Positions 34,873 to 47,678 of a stretch of DNA of 64,000 bases are shown here, piece by piece. Made by a program: the position numbers and the translations under genes. The notes under the pieces were generated by a model, which saw nothing but the letters and a program-made list of their open reading frames with translations, did no database searches and was not told the DNA's origin. This DNA comes from Sweltsa coloradensis (Eukaryota > Arthropoda > Insecta > Plecoptera > Chloroperlidae). Every line of letters starts with the position of its first letter. Position 1 is the stretch's first letter. The DNA lies in contig JAMZAV010000299.1 of the NCBI GenBank assembly GCA_024449915.1, forward strand, positions 124,001 through 188,000. Direction: 5' to 3'.

Positions 34873-35348
34873 CTGTGAGAAGAGAGGAGGATACAGTCAC
34901 AAAGCTCGCTCGCGCTAGACTACAGACTATACACTCTACACCACATCAACAGGTTATACACTGTGTCTGGCTGGGGACAAGGATGCTCAAGGGCGATAGC
35001 TCACAACCCCCTCATCACAATAATAACAACACATATTTGTCATTGGTTGGCTGTGACAAGCAGTATTGAACTGATCGACGAAGCAAGGAACCAAGTGTCA
35101 GCTTTGGCTATTTTCAATGGGTTCCTTTGTAAATCAGTTTTTTTTAATTGAATAGGATAGACGTTAAATAAATACATTTTCATTTCATCTTCAGAATAAT
35201 ATTATTATCGGATTATTGTCATAAGAATCTTCGCCAAAATAAGAGGTGTGAAGCCCTAAACATCACAATCTAATCTAATGGCAATCTGTACTTTGTGCAG
35301 TTTCTTTGTCGGGGGGTATAACACTGTGTCAAGTGATAAGTTTGTATA

Positions 35349-35973
35349 CTTGGAAGCTTCGCAAACGCTTTTTCAGGCGCGTTGTTGGATGAGCGTAACT
35401 GTTTAAAAACAAAAAAAGGGTAAAATTGCGATTTTCATAAGAAATAATTATTCGATTACGCTAAAATTTCACGTGAATATATTAAATCATAAAATTAAGG
35501 TTCTGTGAAAAAATTATTACAGTCGGATAAAGCATTTAGATGTTATAAATCGAAGAAATTTTTTAAAAAAACAAAAAAAAAACGTAAAATTGCCATTATC
35601 ATGAGAAATAATTTTTTGATTGTGCTCTAATTTCACACGAATACATTAATTTATAAAATTAAGGTTCTGTAAAAAAATCATTACAATCGGATAAAGCATG
35701 TAGGTGTTATAAGTCGAAGAAATTTTTTAAAAATCGAAAAAAATCGTAAAATTGCGATTTTCATAAGAAATAATTTTTCGATTGCGCTCAAAAACGTGGC
35801 AGTTCTAAGTTCAGAGATTTCGAAGGTCTCCAGAAAATTTCATCGCAATTGGAGTATCGGTTTAGCCGGAATCGTGCTAACAGACAGACAAAAATACAAA
35901 AAGAAAGAAAAAAAAACATTCCGGATTTTTTTCTCCAGTGTAGTGAAGTGGAATCTTCGCTGCTCTCATTCAA
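35349..35973 (-). mobile_element. Helitron-like element, type A, in formin intron 1
   Basis: Starts CTTGGAAGCTTCGCAAACGC (CTTG in place of CTAG) and ends with an eroded GCTCTCATTCAACA. Contains the same body blocks and the ATCGCAATTGGAGTATCGG motif followed by GACAGACAAAAATAC. Close in sequence to the copies at 17.2 and 18.0 kb. Confidence 0.66.
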
Positions 35974-36095
35974 CAATACAAATATGGTATGAATTCTTAC
36001 TGCAAGCCCCATTTTCGTTTATGAACGTGTGAAGTTACTATAACGTACTGTCTGTACAAAACACGTGATTTGGAACGTATGACATGCACACAAGA

Positions 36096-36928
36096 CAGTG
36101 GCGGATACAGGGGGGGGGCGGTGGGGCGATCGCCCCCCCCCCCATGATTCTTTAAAAAATTAAAAAAAAATGATTTTATTATTTTATTGTCGTGTGCACG
36201 CACCAAATGCACACTAAAAACCCGATTTTCAAAATTTTCGCCTGCGGCGCTATTTATTTAAAACTTTCAATAAAAATCAACTTTCCTTTGCGTTGTCAGA
36301 AATAATCAGTTTGCCTCTGAAATGTGTCTGCATCAGTGTAAAGTTGATAACAAACTTCTTTCTGACAGCTCCCCCACCGCCTCTGATGTTGACACTGCTT
36401 CTTACTCCTTCAATTAATATTAATAATTAAATATCCCTCTTATCAGGCCTAATGATTTAGGGAGCATAGGTGATCCAAATTCTACAATGATAAAATAGTT
36501 AAAAGTTTCCATTGTCCTGTATATTGTTAACGATTGAGAATCAACAACTTCTATGTGAATCGTTTTTTAACTAAATAGGATAGACGTTTAATAAATAAAT
36601 AAAATGATGAATTGAAAATAAGATCAAACGTTTATAATAATGTTGCAATCTAGGCCAATGCTGTAAATTGTAAGCTCGACATGACGACAAAACAAATTGG
36701 TGCACACAAACTACATTGTTTCCGTATTGCATTCCGCCCACCACTTTTTTCTAAAACGCACCAAATGCACTCTAAAAACCTGATTTTCAAAATTTTCGCC
36801 TGCGGCGCAATTTATGGGGGGCTCTGCCCCCCATACCCCCGTGCGTCCGCGCTTAGTCCCTTTCCCACTACTGTAGATGCTCACGCAAATCGCCCCCCCC
36901 CCATGATTATGTCCTAGATCCGCCACTG
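36096..36928. mobile_element. 833-bp non-autonomous hAT element
   Basis: Ends CAGTGGCGGAT...ATCCGCCACTG with a perfect 8-bp TSD, ACACAAGA (36088-36095 and 36929-36936). Subterminal G/C homopolymers and GCGATCGCCCCC-type sequence follow the ends. The inside holds two copies of an AAAATTTTCGCCTGCGGCGC module (36230s and 36790s) and a GGGGGGCTCTGCCCCCC hairpin. No transposase remains. It is in formin intron 1. Confidence 0.88.
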
Positions 36929-38173
36929 ACACAAGACAGTATTTGAGATGGAGAAGAGCGATGTTTACGATGTACCGAGTGAAAAACTGTGGATTCAATT
37001 TAGAAATGACATTCTTATGATTCCGTAAAAATATACACACTTATAACTTATAAGGGGTACCTAATACCTATACAGATACACCACCCTTTAACTCCCCACA
37101 TGCATATTAGACTCTCATATTTCCTTACTATATTTTCTATAAAATTAACATTCACATCTAGGCCCTACATATTCCATGTCAAAAAATTCCCTTTACCTGG
37201 TAGATTCTCAGAGTAACCATATCAACATTCCAACTTTTGTATTCATGGCAGTCTGCTTCGAGAAGAATAGGCTACGTGCCAAGGGTAAATTATGCGCATA
37301 TAAAGCAAGACAAGAGCAAGCAAGAAGAATATAATATATATATCTGCGAGACTGTGAAATGACACAACTGAAGATCGTCCATGACAACTTATTAGCTATT
37401 TTGCAGTTGCTCCTCCACCGAACTTCGCGTTATGCATATTATGTTATACACGCGATTCAAACACAAAGCTAGAATCTCAAGTCCAGTATCTTGTTACCAC
37501 ATGCAAGCAAATCATAGTAATTAGTTTGATTCTATGTTCAACCTCCGAGCTTCATAGTTAGCTTGCCTCGCGCATTATACGGGCCCAAACGGGAACAACA
37601 TTTGAACACAAATCATATAATATGAAGTCACCTTCCGAGTACGCACAAATCAACTATGTATGCGAAGTTCGGAAAACACGAAGCTGCATCAGCGGCCAGA
37701 TCGTTGCGTGATTTCGATCTTTAGAAATTAGATCATCATTCTTATTTCTGTTTGGTTGACTCTAAAGCGTCGGTGCATCTTCGCCCCCCGTACCCAAGGT
37801 TTCGTTAGTACTCTGAAGAAACTGTTGGAAACATTTTCAGTGAGGCATGCTCGTGGCTGGAATCGAACAGAACTTTCGTATTAGATTCTCTGCGACCTCG
37901 AACGGTATTGATAATGATTATATCGGCTTACTCTGGCAGTGGCATTACTACCGCCCAGGCTGTCCGAGCTTTGTCCCCGGGCCCCAAAGTATCACCGTCT
38001 GAGTGAGTGTTTCTTGTTCCGGGGGGCCCCTGATTTGAAGTTACGCCACATGGTCTCTGGGTATCTTGGTGTAGTGACAAGTGCGACATAATGATCCTTG
38101 GAATGCAGTCTCCCCCCCCCCCGCCACAATACAATACCGGTACTCGTCGGGGGAGATTTCTAAAGAGCAACTT

Positions 38174-38176
<3 letters not shown>

Positions 38177-38244
<68 letters not shown>
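38177..38244. repeat. (TC)n microsatellite
   Basis: About 34 uninterrupted TC dinucleotides in formin intron 1. Confidence 0.95.
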
Positions 38245-38246
<2 letters not shown>

Positions 38247-39119
38247 CTTCGTTTTTCAACCCAATTATACTGATTGCAATATTCGCAGTCAGAGTCGTGA
38301 TACTGATAAGTAGCATGCGAACTTGTATTACAGCTGCACTGCAAATAAACTTTATGAGCTCTGGTTTTATAGACCACGGTTTAATAATAATATTTTCATA
38401 TCACAGCTGTGTTGATGTTTTCAAATCACCGATACCAGCTGTCTTCGTTGACTTCCTGACTTCCGAGCAATTAGTTGCGCGACCTATTTCGAATAGTTAC
38501 CTCATGTTGTGTTAACATGTTGTGCTCAGAGGTAACTGCTAACTCGTAATCAAGACATGCAGCTGCAGCCCCACTAACATGTTCGAGTTCGCCTTCAAGA
38601 GTCTACTTCTACTACCAGGAAATACATGTACTATCTTGCCAATTTTAACACCATCACATAAATCGTTTTATGTAATATAAAACATATTTAAATATAATCT
38701 AAACTTCTCCCCCCACCCCCACCTCCTATTAAGAATAAGTTGAGTGCACACAGTAGTTAGTTTTGTTTTAGGGCACCCAACAGTAAAGTTATCAGTGCCC
38801 TTAACATTATTTTTTTTAATTAGGTGAAACAGCTTTCATTGCGTAAGAATGGTAAAATATTATAATGTGTTTTGGAACCTTCAGATAAAATTTCATTGAT
38901 TGTAGATTTTGATTTCAACTCTTTGACTTTCCTTTAATGTTTGTACTTTGTACAAGATAATAAAACATGTTTTATATTTAGAATTATTCTACACAGAAGA
39001 TATCCGTAGCGTAGGTGAGATCGGGTGATTTGCTTGATAGATATACAAGAGCTGGGTTCGAGGCGGGATCTGAAGCGTGTGAATGTGTTGTGTGTCACTG
39101 CCTACTACACTAGACCTAC

Positions 39120-40029
39120 CTGTGATCGGAGCCAGCTCGACCTTGCGGTGTCGCACGAGCGTGAAGGATGACGGGGGCTGGGTGGTCCTGTGCGGTCCCG
39201 GGCTCCCGGCTTCGAACCCCATCTCCAGGGCGTCCGTGCTCCTGGCCTTAGCCTGCTCCTCGTCCAGGGCGTCCAGGCTGGAGGACTGCGGCCGTCTCGT
39301 CTGGATGGACTGCCTCGAGGAAGTGCTGAGGGACTGCTCCGAGTCCGTCACGTGCTCGCTACTGTCAGCCAGAGTGAGGGTTATGTCATCCGCGTCAGTA
39401 GCAGTCCGAAGGTCGATGTTAGTCTCCATGATATCGGATCGGTTCGATTCCACCACGGCACTGGTCCTAACCATCTTCAACTCCGTGATCTTGTTGGTGT
39501 CGGAGCAGGGCAGCGTCCCTCCCCCCGTGTCCGAGTAGTAGCTGGAGGTGATGCTATGGTTGTTGGCTTCCGCGAACCCCTGAGGTGTCAGAGGGTCGGT
39601 GAACACGGACTCGGAGCTCGACTCCCGCGACTGAGGGGTGAGCAGAGTCGGGGTCTGGATAGCTAGCTTCTTCACATGACGCCAAGAGTCCGTCACAACG
39701 TATGTAGTCTCCGATGCTTCCACACTCGAGGCCGGTGCTCTTCTGCCTTCAACCGCGCTAGCTTCGGTCTCACTTGCCTGCTTTTCGTTGCCGTTATTCG
39801 AGGTGGACGCCGGCGTGCTCAGCGGACCATCACTCGACCGGACTAGGCCAGTGCCCCGAAGCGCACTCGCTTTACTAGACTGCTGGTTGATTTTTGAGGT
39901 CGAACCAAGACTTTTTGATTTGAAAAGTTCCTTGACGGGCGACTTCTTGCCAAGTTTCTCTTTCTTTCCCTTGGCCGGACTCTTGCCAGAGTTCTTGTTC
40001 TTGCTGTCACCGCCTTGAAGGTTGCCCAT
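39120..40029 (-). CDS. capu: Formin (Formin-2/Cappuccino-like), first recognised coding exon
   Basis: Seen: an open frame from ATG at 40029 to a donor (CACAG|GTAGGT) after 39120. It gives 303 codons plus one base (phase 1), which joins in frame to the exon at 34872. The protein starts MGNLQGGDSKNKNSGKS, followed by a Lys/Ser-rich stretch (KGKKEKLGKK), then a long Ser/Thr-rich low-complexity region that is probably disordered. Known: Formin-2 proteins begin MGN followed by a basic Gly/Lys/Ser-rich segment; Gly2 would be a candidate N-myristoylation site. Formins nucleate and elongate unbranched actin filaments, and Cappuccino/FMN2 acts with Spire. I infer this start because it resembles that N-terminus, although the frame stays open upstream to 40425. 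The family assignment rests mainly on the later exons; FH1 and FH2 are outside the window. Alternative: an unrelated disordered protein, if the exon joins are wrong. Confidence 0.66.
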
Positions 40030-40425
40030 GATCGTATCTTCGTTGTGAACACGCTGAAAAGAAAACTTCAACAAATTTGTGATGGGCTCGAAGAAAGATT
40101 TGAAGTAAACAACACTCGTACCCTGGGGCTCCTCGCCCCTTGACATTGGTTGCAGGTTGCCTGGGGCGTCGTCATCGTTGTCGTCGTCACATCCAGTCGT
40201 CGCCTGATCGCCAGCAACCCCATGACGACCACTATGATCGTCGCACTCGTCTTGTTGAACCACTAACAACTCTAGCTTGTAATTTACTTCCCTTGTTATT
40301 GCGCCCTGGCTGGAAACACAACACTGACAGACGCCATCTTGGCAGACACGCGACGGAGACGCAGGGGCGTCGGTAGCGCCGTCTGAGCATGCGTCGATGT
40401 CGCCGACGTCAACCGGCGGTGCCAT
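40030..40425 (-). CDS. Possible N-terminal extension or 5' UTR of the formin gene
   Basis: The formin frame stays open upstream of the MGN start for 132 codons, to an ATG at 40425 (MAPPVDVGDIDACSDG...). The stretch is Asp/Gly/Cys-rich, with a run of acidic residues (DDDNDDD), and shows no domain I recognise. It could be an alternative first-exon isoform, since Cappuccino genes make several, or 5' UTR that happens to be open. A longer N-terminus would remove the glycine-2 of the MGN start. The sequence alone does not decide between these options. Confidence 0.35.
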
Positions 40426-41010
40426 CTAGGGGCGAGACGGTCAGCTAGGAGCGATCGATATTGTACCCACGTGGATGCTCGCTCTTCTGCGTCACGTGAC
40501 ACACACGTGCAGACACCCGGCACTGTGGCGCAGGTGACAGATTCAACTCCATAGCAGCATATTATTAAAACAATCCTCCAAAAACCGCTCAACTGAGATT
40601 TCTTAGTTATTCTCGGTAAAACTCGTGTGACATGACTGATAGGTAGGAGGTCTTGCTTGCTCACTGTGCGAAACCTCGTGGATTACTGGCACTAATGACA
40701 AGTAAGAACGCACTGGAAGAAGCCATGTCGCAAAACAGGTTCAAGAGTCAACAAGAGTAATTAGTGATAATCGGCTTCCAAACAAGCCGGGACGTTACTC
40801 ACAGTATTAGCAATTGAAACTGGCTTTAAAAAGCATCGACATAACTATTATCTTCGTAAGTTACATGAATATTCATGTTGGCAAGATTAGTGTTGATAAT
40901 AATCTTGGTTAGCCTAATTGGTTCGGGGCCCTTGAAATAGAGATCGAACGCATTAGAATGCTATTAGCACTTGCCTCGACGTGATGCAGTAACATGCACT
41001 TGTCAATTAA

Positions 41011-41584
41011 GTGGATGAGCGTAGCGAGCGAAGCGAAGACTTCAATTTCACTGACCCCTCAAAAAATTTAGATCCATTTTTTTTCTGTCTGTCTGTTTGT
41101 TCGCACGCTACCGGGCAAACGGCATATGCGATCTTGATGAAAATTTGACGAGACCTTCGAAATCTCTGAACTTAGACTTGCCACGTTTTTGGGTACAATC
41201 GAAGACATATTTCTCATGAATATCGTACTTTTACGATTTTTTTCGATTTTTAGTGCGATATTTTCGTGACATTTGGGCCGATTCTGACCAAACGGGTGGG
41301 TTAAAACGTTCATATTTCACATGGACATTAAGGTTTTGGTGATGTAGTACCTTTTGAAAGAAAAAGTTGAAAAAGTTAGCCAGAATCCATAGAAATAAAG
41401 CTTTTAATATAAGTTTTTTACGGTAAATAATACCAATTGACAGGTAACAAAAGAAATTTGACAACAATCACTTACAATGCGTAGGTAGCAAAAAAAACAC
41501 TTGCAAAAGTAAAGATATCCCACGCAAACTAAAAACTTTAAAAAGCTCATCCATCAACGCGGCGGGACTTAAGCGTTTTCCTAG
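41011..41584 (+). mobile_element. Helitron-like element, type B
   Basis: 5' GTGGATGAGCGTAGCGAGCG, 3' GCTCATCCATCAACGCGGC then GGGACTTAAGCGTTTTCCTAG, next to T. Includes the TTTTTCTGTCTGTCTGTTTG tract. Confidence 0.73.
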
Positions 41585-41614
41585 TATTTTCAATTTCAAT
41601 ACATTTTGTAATTT

Positions 41615-42217
41615 TTGGATGAGCGAAGCGAAAACTTCAATTTCACTGACCCCCCAAAAATTTAGCTCGGTTGTTTTTTTGTGTGTTTGTTTGTTTTTTT
41701 GTTTTTTTTTGTTTGTTTTTTTGTCTGTTTGTTCGCACGATTCCGGGCAAACGGCATATGCGATCTTGATGAAAATTGAAGGGGACCATCTAAATCTCTG
41801 AACTTAGACGTGCCACGTTTTTGGGTACAATCAAAGAAATATTTCTCATGAATATCGTACTTTGACGATTTTTTTCAATTTTTAGTGCGATATTTTCGTG
41901 ACATTTGGGCCGATTCTGACCAAACGGGTGGGGCTACAACGTTCATATTTCACATGGACATTAAGGTTATGGTGATGTAGTACTTTTTGAAAGAAAAAGT
42001 TGAAAAAGTTAGCCAGAATCTATAGAAATAAAGCTTTTACTATAAGTTTTTTACGGTAAATAATACCAATTGACAAGAAATAATAGAAACTTGACAATTA
42101 TCACCTACAATGCGTGATAACAAAACAAAGCACTTGCAAAAGTAAAGATATATCACGCAAACTAAAAACTTTAAAAAGCTCATCCATCAACGCGGCGGGA
42201 CTTTGGCGTTTTCCTAG
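41615..42217 (+). mobile_element. Helitron-like element, type B
   Basis: 5' TTGGATGAGCGAAGCGAAAA, 3' CATCAACGCGGCGGGACTTT-GGCGTTTTCCTAG, next to T. It follows the 41.0-kb copy after 30 bp, in the same orientation. Confidence 0.74.
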
Positions 42218-45093
42218 TTATGTGCAAACTATTATGTATTCATACTAAGGAAACGTGAAATTGTTCCCTTTTCTTCGACCAGTGTGTCTTGACACATGGT
42301 GGCATAAGGGCGTAAGTGACAAAGATATGTTATTTTCAGTTTCAACAAACTTATTGATATTCATATATATGCAAATTATTAAGTATTCGTACGAGACAAA
42401 AGTAACCATCTTCCCCGAGCTTCGTTTCTGGCGTCTTGATAAATGGTGGCAAAATGGAGTAACTGACATCATTATTCTATATTTAATATAAAAGGGCTTT
42501 TGACATTTAACTACGTTTATTGTAACATGAATACCAAACAATGGACTCTCAATTGAAAATCCATGCATGCTGACTGACTTGCTATGGTCAGCTTGTATGT
42601 AAATAACGATTACAAAATAGTTGTAAGTAGCAGGTTGGACATAACAAAATTTATAAAAAAAAAAATACCCCGGCATTATCAAACGGCTTGCATAGACATA
42701 GTTTGACGAAGATCTAGTGTGTTTTGAGCTGGAAAGTTTTTACTTATCCCCAAAGCTTGAAAAACTCAACTCATGTTAAAAAAAATAAAACGGATGTTGA
42801 AAGGGATTCGAGCAGGAGCTGTGCACAACTTAGCTTAGGCTTGGCTGTCTGTAGAGTCACATCACTACTATGGAGCATGAGGTGTGACTCTTGATGAACT
42901 ATAGTGGCAAAATGGCGTAGGTGACAAAACTGTATATAATTCAGTCATATGATTCAAAATATTTGATTGTACGTTTGCCAGATTATCAGCCGGCAACATA
43001 TTGAAGACTTGAATGTCATCATGCTCAAGATAAATCCCAAACTTGGCACTTCACTGACATTAATTTGGTGTCCAGTTACCCTGGTCGTACTTAAAAAGTA
43101 ATACTATGAAACCGAGAGTGAAGCGTAAAGATAGAGTGCATGTCCCTTTCTTCATTGACAAAAAGCATAACTGCGCATCACTCACAATGAAGTTTATCCG
43201 CAACATCAACACTATTTAATAGCATTATTTGGATAATGGTGATCTGAAGGACGCTTTTGGCACAAAGACAACCTTCACTGTTCGACAAAGTCTTGTTTTG
43301 TTAAACTACGACAAAATCACATATTGTCACAGAGTTAGGCTCAATCTTCCTTGTACATTAAACTACCATGCCTGTATAGTGGTCAAACTTTGCATGTAGT
43401 GTAGAGATGCGGCCACCTCGTCCTGTTTTCATACCGTCCTGTTTCCATACAAGAACATGTTTCATGTTGTGATTGTGAATAAATGCGGCTCAGTGTGTTC
43501 AGTTGTGTTTGACGGACACAGGAGACAGTCTCGTACCAAGCTGGTAGGAATTACTAAGGGCAGTTACCAACAGTAAATTAGTAAATGTAATATCTGCAGA
43601 AGTTTTTAAGATATAAGTTGCTTCTTATCTTTTTTCTGCCGTTTCATCATAATAAATTTTGCTGTGGTACATTCCGCTTACTTCATTGAGCAGCAGTGCT
43701 TCATTTGCAACTGCGTACTGTGAGCTCTAGATTTGACATGCTGCCAGTCCACCAGCACATTTAATAGATCTATCCATCCATCCCCTCTAGGCATGAGGAC
43801 ATACAAGAGGATGTATCATAGTTTGTAGCGTTGAAAGCCAGTCGGGAGCTGTGAACATCCCAGCACATGCAATTCAGTCCGCTATGTAAGCGTTTGTTCG
43901 TTTACCACTCGGACATTTAAAGAATCAAATCGGTATTGAAATATTTTGTATTCATCGCTCGAACCTTTGCTCGCACATAGAATATCGCAGATATAACCTT
44001 CTAGACACACCCTCTATTAGTAGCAATGGTTAGCTCTGTGATTTATAGATGCATTTTATCCTCTATTTTGGTTGTAGTTTGATGATGTTTCATAATCCAC
44101 CATGCTTATAGAAATGTCACAATCGTTATTATCAACATTGGGTCCGCATATCCAAGTTTCATGTAAATTATTGTAGATCACAGGACCATGGCTGGCTTAC
44201 AATACTTACAGACCTTACTATATAATAGTGTTGACAATGACAAGTTATTTTACAGTACAAGTCGGCAGTCGCGCTTGCGCGCGGCTTGAAGCCGCTGCGC
44301 GGAGGGCGTGGAGAACCTCGTGGATGGAAAACCTCGAAGTTTTAAAACCTCGTCGCCAGGACAAACTCGCGAATCGGTCCGCGCCCACCCGCGATACAGA
44401 TGTGGGACGAATTTGTTCTTCCGGATACTTTCCGGGACGCCGCCGGACCCTACCCGCCACCCTGAAGTCGCGGGAAGTCGCACAAACTAATTTTTAAACC
44501 GGGCCGTTTTACGCCATTTGTAAAAATTCGGGACAAATGTTTGTCGTGGCTAATTTTCTGGACGTCAAAATCTTCGCCTCGTCCGTCCGGAACCATAAAG
44601 CCCGAAATGGACCCGATCGGACAATTATTAGTAGTTTTGGAAAAATCCGGAACAAATGTTTTCCTTGATATCAAAATCTTTGCGTCGGGTTCGAACCCAG
44701 CTCCTTAGACCAATTTTATAAAGATTCCTTCATCTTTCTTCTACATTATTTAGCGTCGGTTTTCCAAAATCGAACCAAGGAAAGAATAGATTTTCAGCTT
44801 CAAAAATTGCACTGCAAAATAGTAAAAATTTTCCAACTTTGGGATTTTTTTCGCGCGATTGGAAAAAGATATTGGGACAATTTTTGTAAAAACTTGATCG
44901 CCGCCAATTCATGGACTTTCGGAATATGCAAACTTCGGGAATCTGCCGTGCACCCAAAAATTCCGAAAAAATTTGACATTGGGAAATCCAAACTATGTCC
45001 AAAAATAAGAAAAGGGTAAACATTTTTGCCGTCGGAACCCCCTGCGTTACCTCCGCATGGACACTTGTCACACGCCGATTTTATTTTTTTTTA
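42218..45093. other. Intergenic: repeats of low clarity and one GC-rich block
   Basis: A roughly 40-bp motif (CTTGAxxxATGGTGGCA/ AxGGxGTAAxTGACA) recurs at 42285, 42437 and 42890. A GC-rich block at 44260-44470 breaks an otherwise AT-rich region and has overlapping ORFs on both strands, none recognisable. No gene is supported. Confidence 0.35.
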
Positions 45094-45237
45094 CTAGGAA
45101 AACGCTAAAGTCCCGCCGCGTTGATGGATGAGCTTTTTTTGTAAGTTATTTGTTTGCGTAGGACCACTTTTCCTTTGCAAGTGCTTTTTGAATGCATTGT
45201 AGGTGATTGTTGTCAAGTTTCTATTGTTACTTGTTAA

Positions 45238-46163
45238 TTGACGACTTGAAATGTACCCGCCTCCTGACGTCATGAGGCAACATGGCGGAATTAGTTGGTA
45301 TAAATCCTCATTTCGCAAGTTGACGCCTGCTTCACGGCGCAACACATAACGCTCTAACTTTTATTCTATTCATTATTTGGACAATATTTAAAAGAATAAT
45401 ATTTAGCAAATATATCATTCTTTGTAATAGCGATTATTTCGATTTTTTTGACACAGTCGTTAGCTTGTTATAACAATGTACGCATCATACATGTGAAAAT
45501 TATCAATGACTAAAGTTTTCTCAATAATTTATTTGACAAAAAACTACGGATCAAATTTCGACAAGATCTCTTTAAAAATATGCATCAGACTTTTTAGACA
45601 AGAAATAAACTAACTTTCTAGATAGAAAGTGCACTGAACGAAACTTTGCAGTATAGCGTAATATGCAGGGTATGTGTTTTTATCTAAAATACGCACTCTT
45701 GACGTGCGGATGAGCCGTGAAAAAGTGCACGCTGCATATTACTCTATGCTATAAATTTTCGTTCAGTGCACTATCTATCTAGAAAGTTAGTATATTTCTT
45801 GTCTAAACAGTCTGATGCATTTTTACAAAGAATCCTTGTCGAAATCCGATCAGTAGTTTTTTGTCAAATTAATTAATGAGAAAAATTAAGACATTGATAA
45901 TTTTCACTTGTGTGATGCGTACATTGTTATAACAAGCTAACGACTTTGTCAAAAAAATCGAAATAATCGCTATTACAAGGAATGATATGTTTGCTAAATA
46001 TTATTCATTTAAGTGTTGTCCAAATAATGAATAGAATGAAAGTAAGAGCGTGATAAGTGATGCGCCGTTCAGCATGCGCCAACTTGCGAAATAAGGATTT
46101 ATACCCAATACTGGTCACGTGACCTATCGATCGTTTTAAGCTCCGCCCATTTCGAGTCGTCAA
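45238..46163. mobile_element. 926-bp foldback element nested in a Helitron-like repeat
   Basis: Nearly the whole length is an imperfect palindrome centred near 45.7 kb, with ends TTGACGACTTG...CGAGTCGTCAA. Removing it exactly restores the sequence GTTAATTGTTATT seen in the related copy at 30277-30289. Because the target is itself palindromic (TTAATT), the TSD could be 0-4 bp. No ORF. The arms contain CCCGCC/ATGGCGGA-type blocks near the ends and a 60-bp loop. Confidence 0.75.
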
Positions 46164-46572
46164 TTGTTATTATAAACCGTCAAAAAACTCATATTAAAAC
46201 CTTTATTTCTATAGATTCTGGCTAACTTTTTCAACTTTTTCTTTCAAAAGGTACTACACATCACCATAACTTTAATGTCCATGTGAAATCTGAACGTTGT
46301 AGCCCCATACCCGTTTGGTCAGAATCGGACTAAATGTCACGAAAATATCGCACTAAAAATCGAAAAAAATCGTACAAGTACGATATTCATGACAAATATT
46401 TCTTCGATTGTACCCAAAAACGTGGCAAGTCTAAGTTCAGAGAAAACGAAGGTCCCCTCCAATTTTCATCAAGATCGCTTATGCCGTTTGCCCGGAATCG
46501 TGCAAACAAACAGACAGAAAAACAAAAAAAAAACAAAAAAACAAAAAAAAAAAACACCCGAGCTAAATTTTT

Positions 46573-47678
46573 GGCGCGGTCTTCTAAGCCCCTGTCTCCT
46601 AAGCCCCTGACCTTTTTTGGCTTCTAAGCCCCTGTGACCGAAGGTTGTGCTACACGTTGCGAAGCGGGGCTAAGAAGACAAACCGGTCCGGGCTTTAAAA
46701 GACTAAAAGTCTTCTAAGCCCCTGTCTCCTAAGCCCCTGCACCTAGCTTCTAATCCCCTGTGACCGACGGTGTGCTAAATGTTTTTGTTCGGTCCCACAC
46801 GTTGCAAAGCGATATGTACATTGCATTGAGGTAACCTAACCGAACCTAACCTAACCTAATTTTCTTAAATTTACCCTGTTTTCACAAGTTTCCATTAAAA
46901 AAAACGGGTGCATGTTTTGTCCTTTTTTAGGCTTAAGCACGATGTTTTTGTTCGGTCCCACACGTTGCAATGTGGTCTGGACTTTGCAATTAGGTAACCT
47001 AACCTAACCTAGCCTAACCTTACCTAGCTTACCTAACCCAACCTAATTTTCTCAAATTTACCCTGTGTTCTAAAGTTTCCATTAAAAAAAAAACGGGTGC
47101 ACGTGTTGTCCTTTTTAAGGCTTTTAACGCTGTAAAAAATATTTTTGCAACAAATGACGAATGCAAATGATATTAAATTATATAGTTTTATAATATTTAT
47201 CGTCCGGTCCTGTGGGTACTCAGTTTTTATTTCAAAATCATTCGATAAAAATTAACACTTACAAATTCGTTATCATTTCTTATCTGAAATGGCTCAAATA
47301 ATTAAATTAATTAATTAAATAATTAATTAATTGTAATTAATAAAATTATATATATAAATATATAATATAGAAATTGTATTAAGAGTTTACCCACTCAGTT
47401 ATATAACGGATTTTCAGTGGGGGACAGTAAATCAAAGCGACTAAGCCTAACATGTAGGCCCCGACGCAATCGACGTGGGAACGAACAATGATATCGTGAC
47501 AGGGACAGGGATCGTTTAGGAGACAGGGGCTAAGAAGACTTTTCGTCTTTTAAAGCCCGGACCGGTTTGTCTTCTTAGCCCCGCTTCACAACGTGTAGCA
47601 CAACCGTCGGTCACAGGGGCTTAGAAGCCAAAAAAAGGTGCAGGGGGTAAAGGAGACAGAGGTTTAGAAGCCGACACC
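46573..47678. mobile_element. 1.1-kb element with 8-bp TSD nested in a Helitron-like repeat
   Basis: Imperfect ends GGCGCGGTCTTCTAAGCC and (reverse complement) GGTGTCGGCTTCTAAACC, with TSD AAATTTTT (46565-46572 and 47679-47686). Subterminal regions of about 200 bp are inverted copies built from iterated CTTCTAAGCCCCTGT and CTCCTAAGCCCCTG units. The interior holds two TAACCTAACC-rich stretches (about 46830-46860 and 46995-47045) in a tandem of about 165 bp. No transposase. The 8-bp TSD suggests hAT or a similar superfamily; the ends are not the usual hAT consensus. Confidence 0.72.

Noticed and set aside
37928..38515. ORFs of 144-149 residues with (LS)n or (RE)n
   Set aside because: Open only because of the TC microsatellite.
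39190..39666. Plus-strand ORFs of 151-158 residues opposite formin exon 1
   Set aside because: Shadows of a GC-rich coding exon; the minus-strand frame has splice continuity and protein-like composition.
44228..44497. 89-residue ORF in a GC-rich block
   Set aside because: Overlapping ORFs on the opposite strand are of equal length; no recognisable motif, and high GC alone lengthens open frames.
46820..47050. Telomere or subtelomere
   Set aside because: The TAACC runs are short, interrupted and within a transposon; both sides continue into ordinary sequence.
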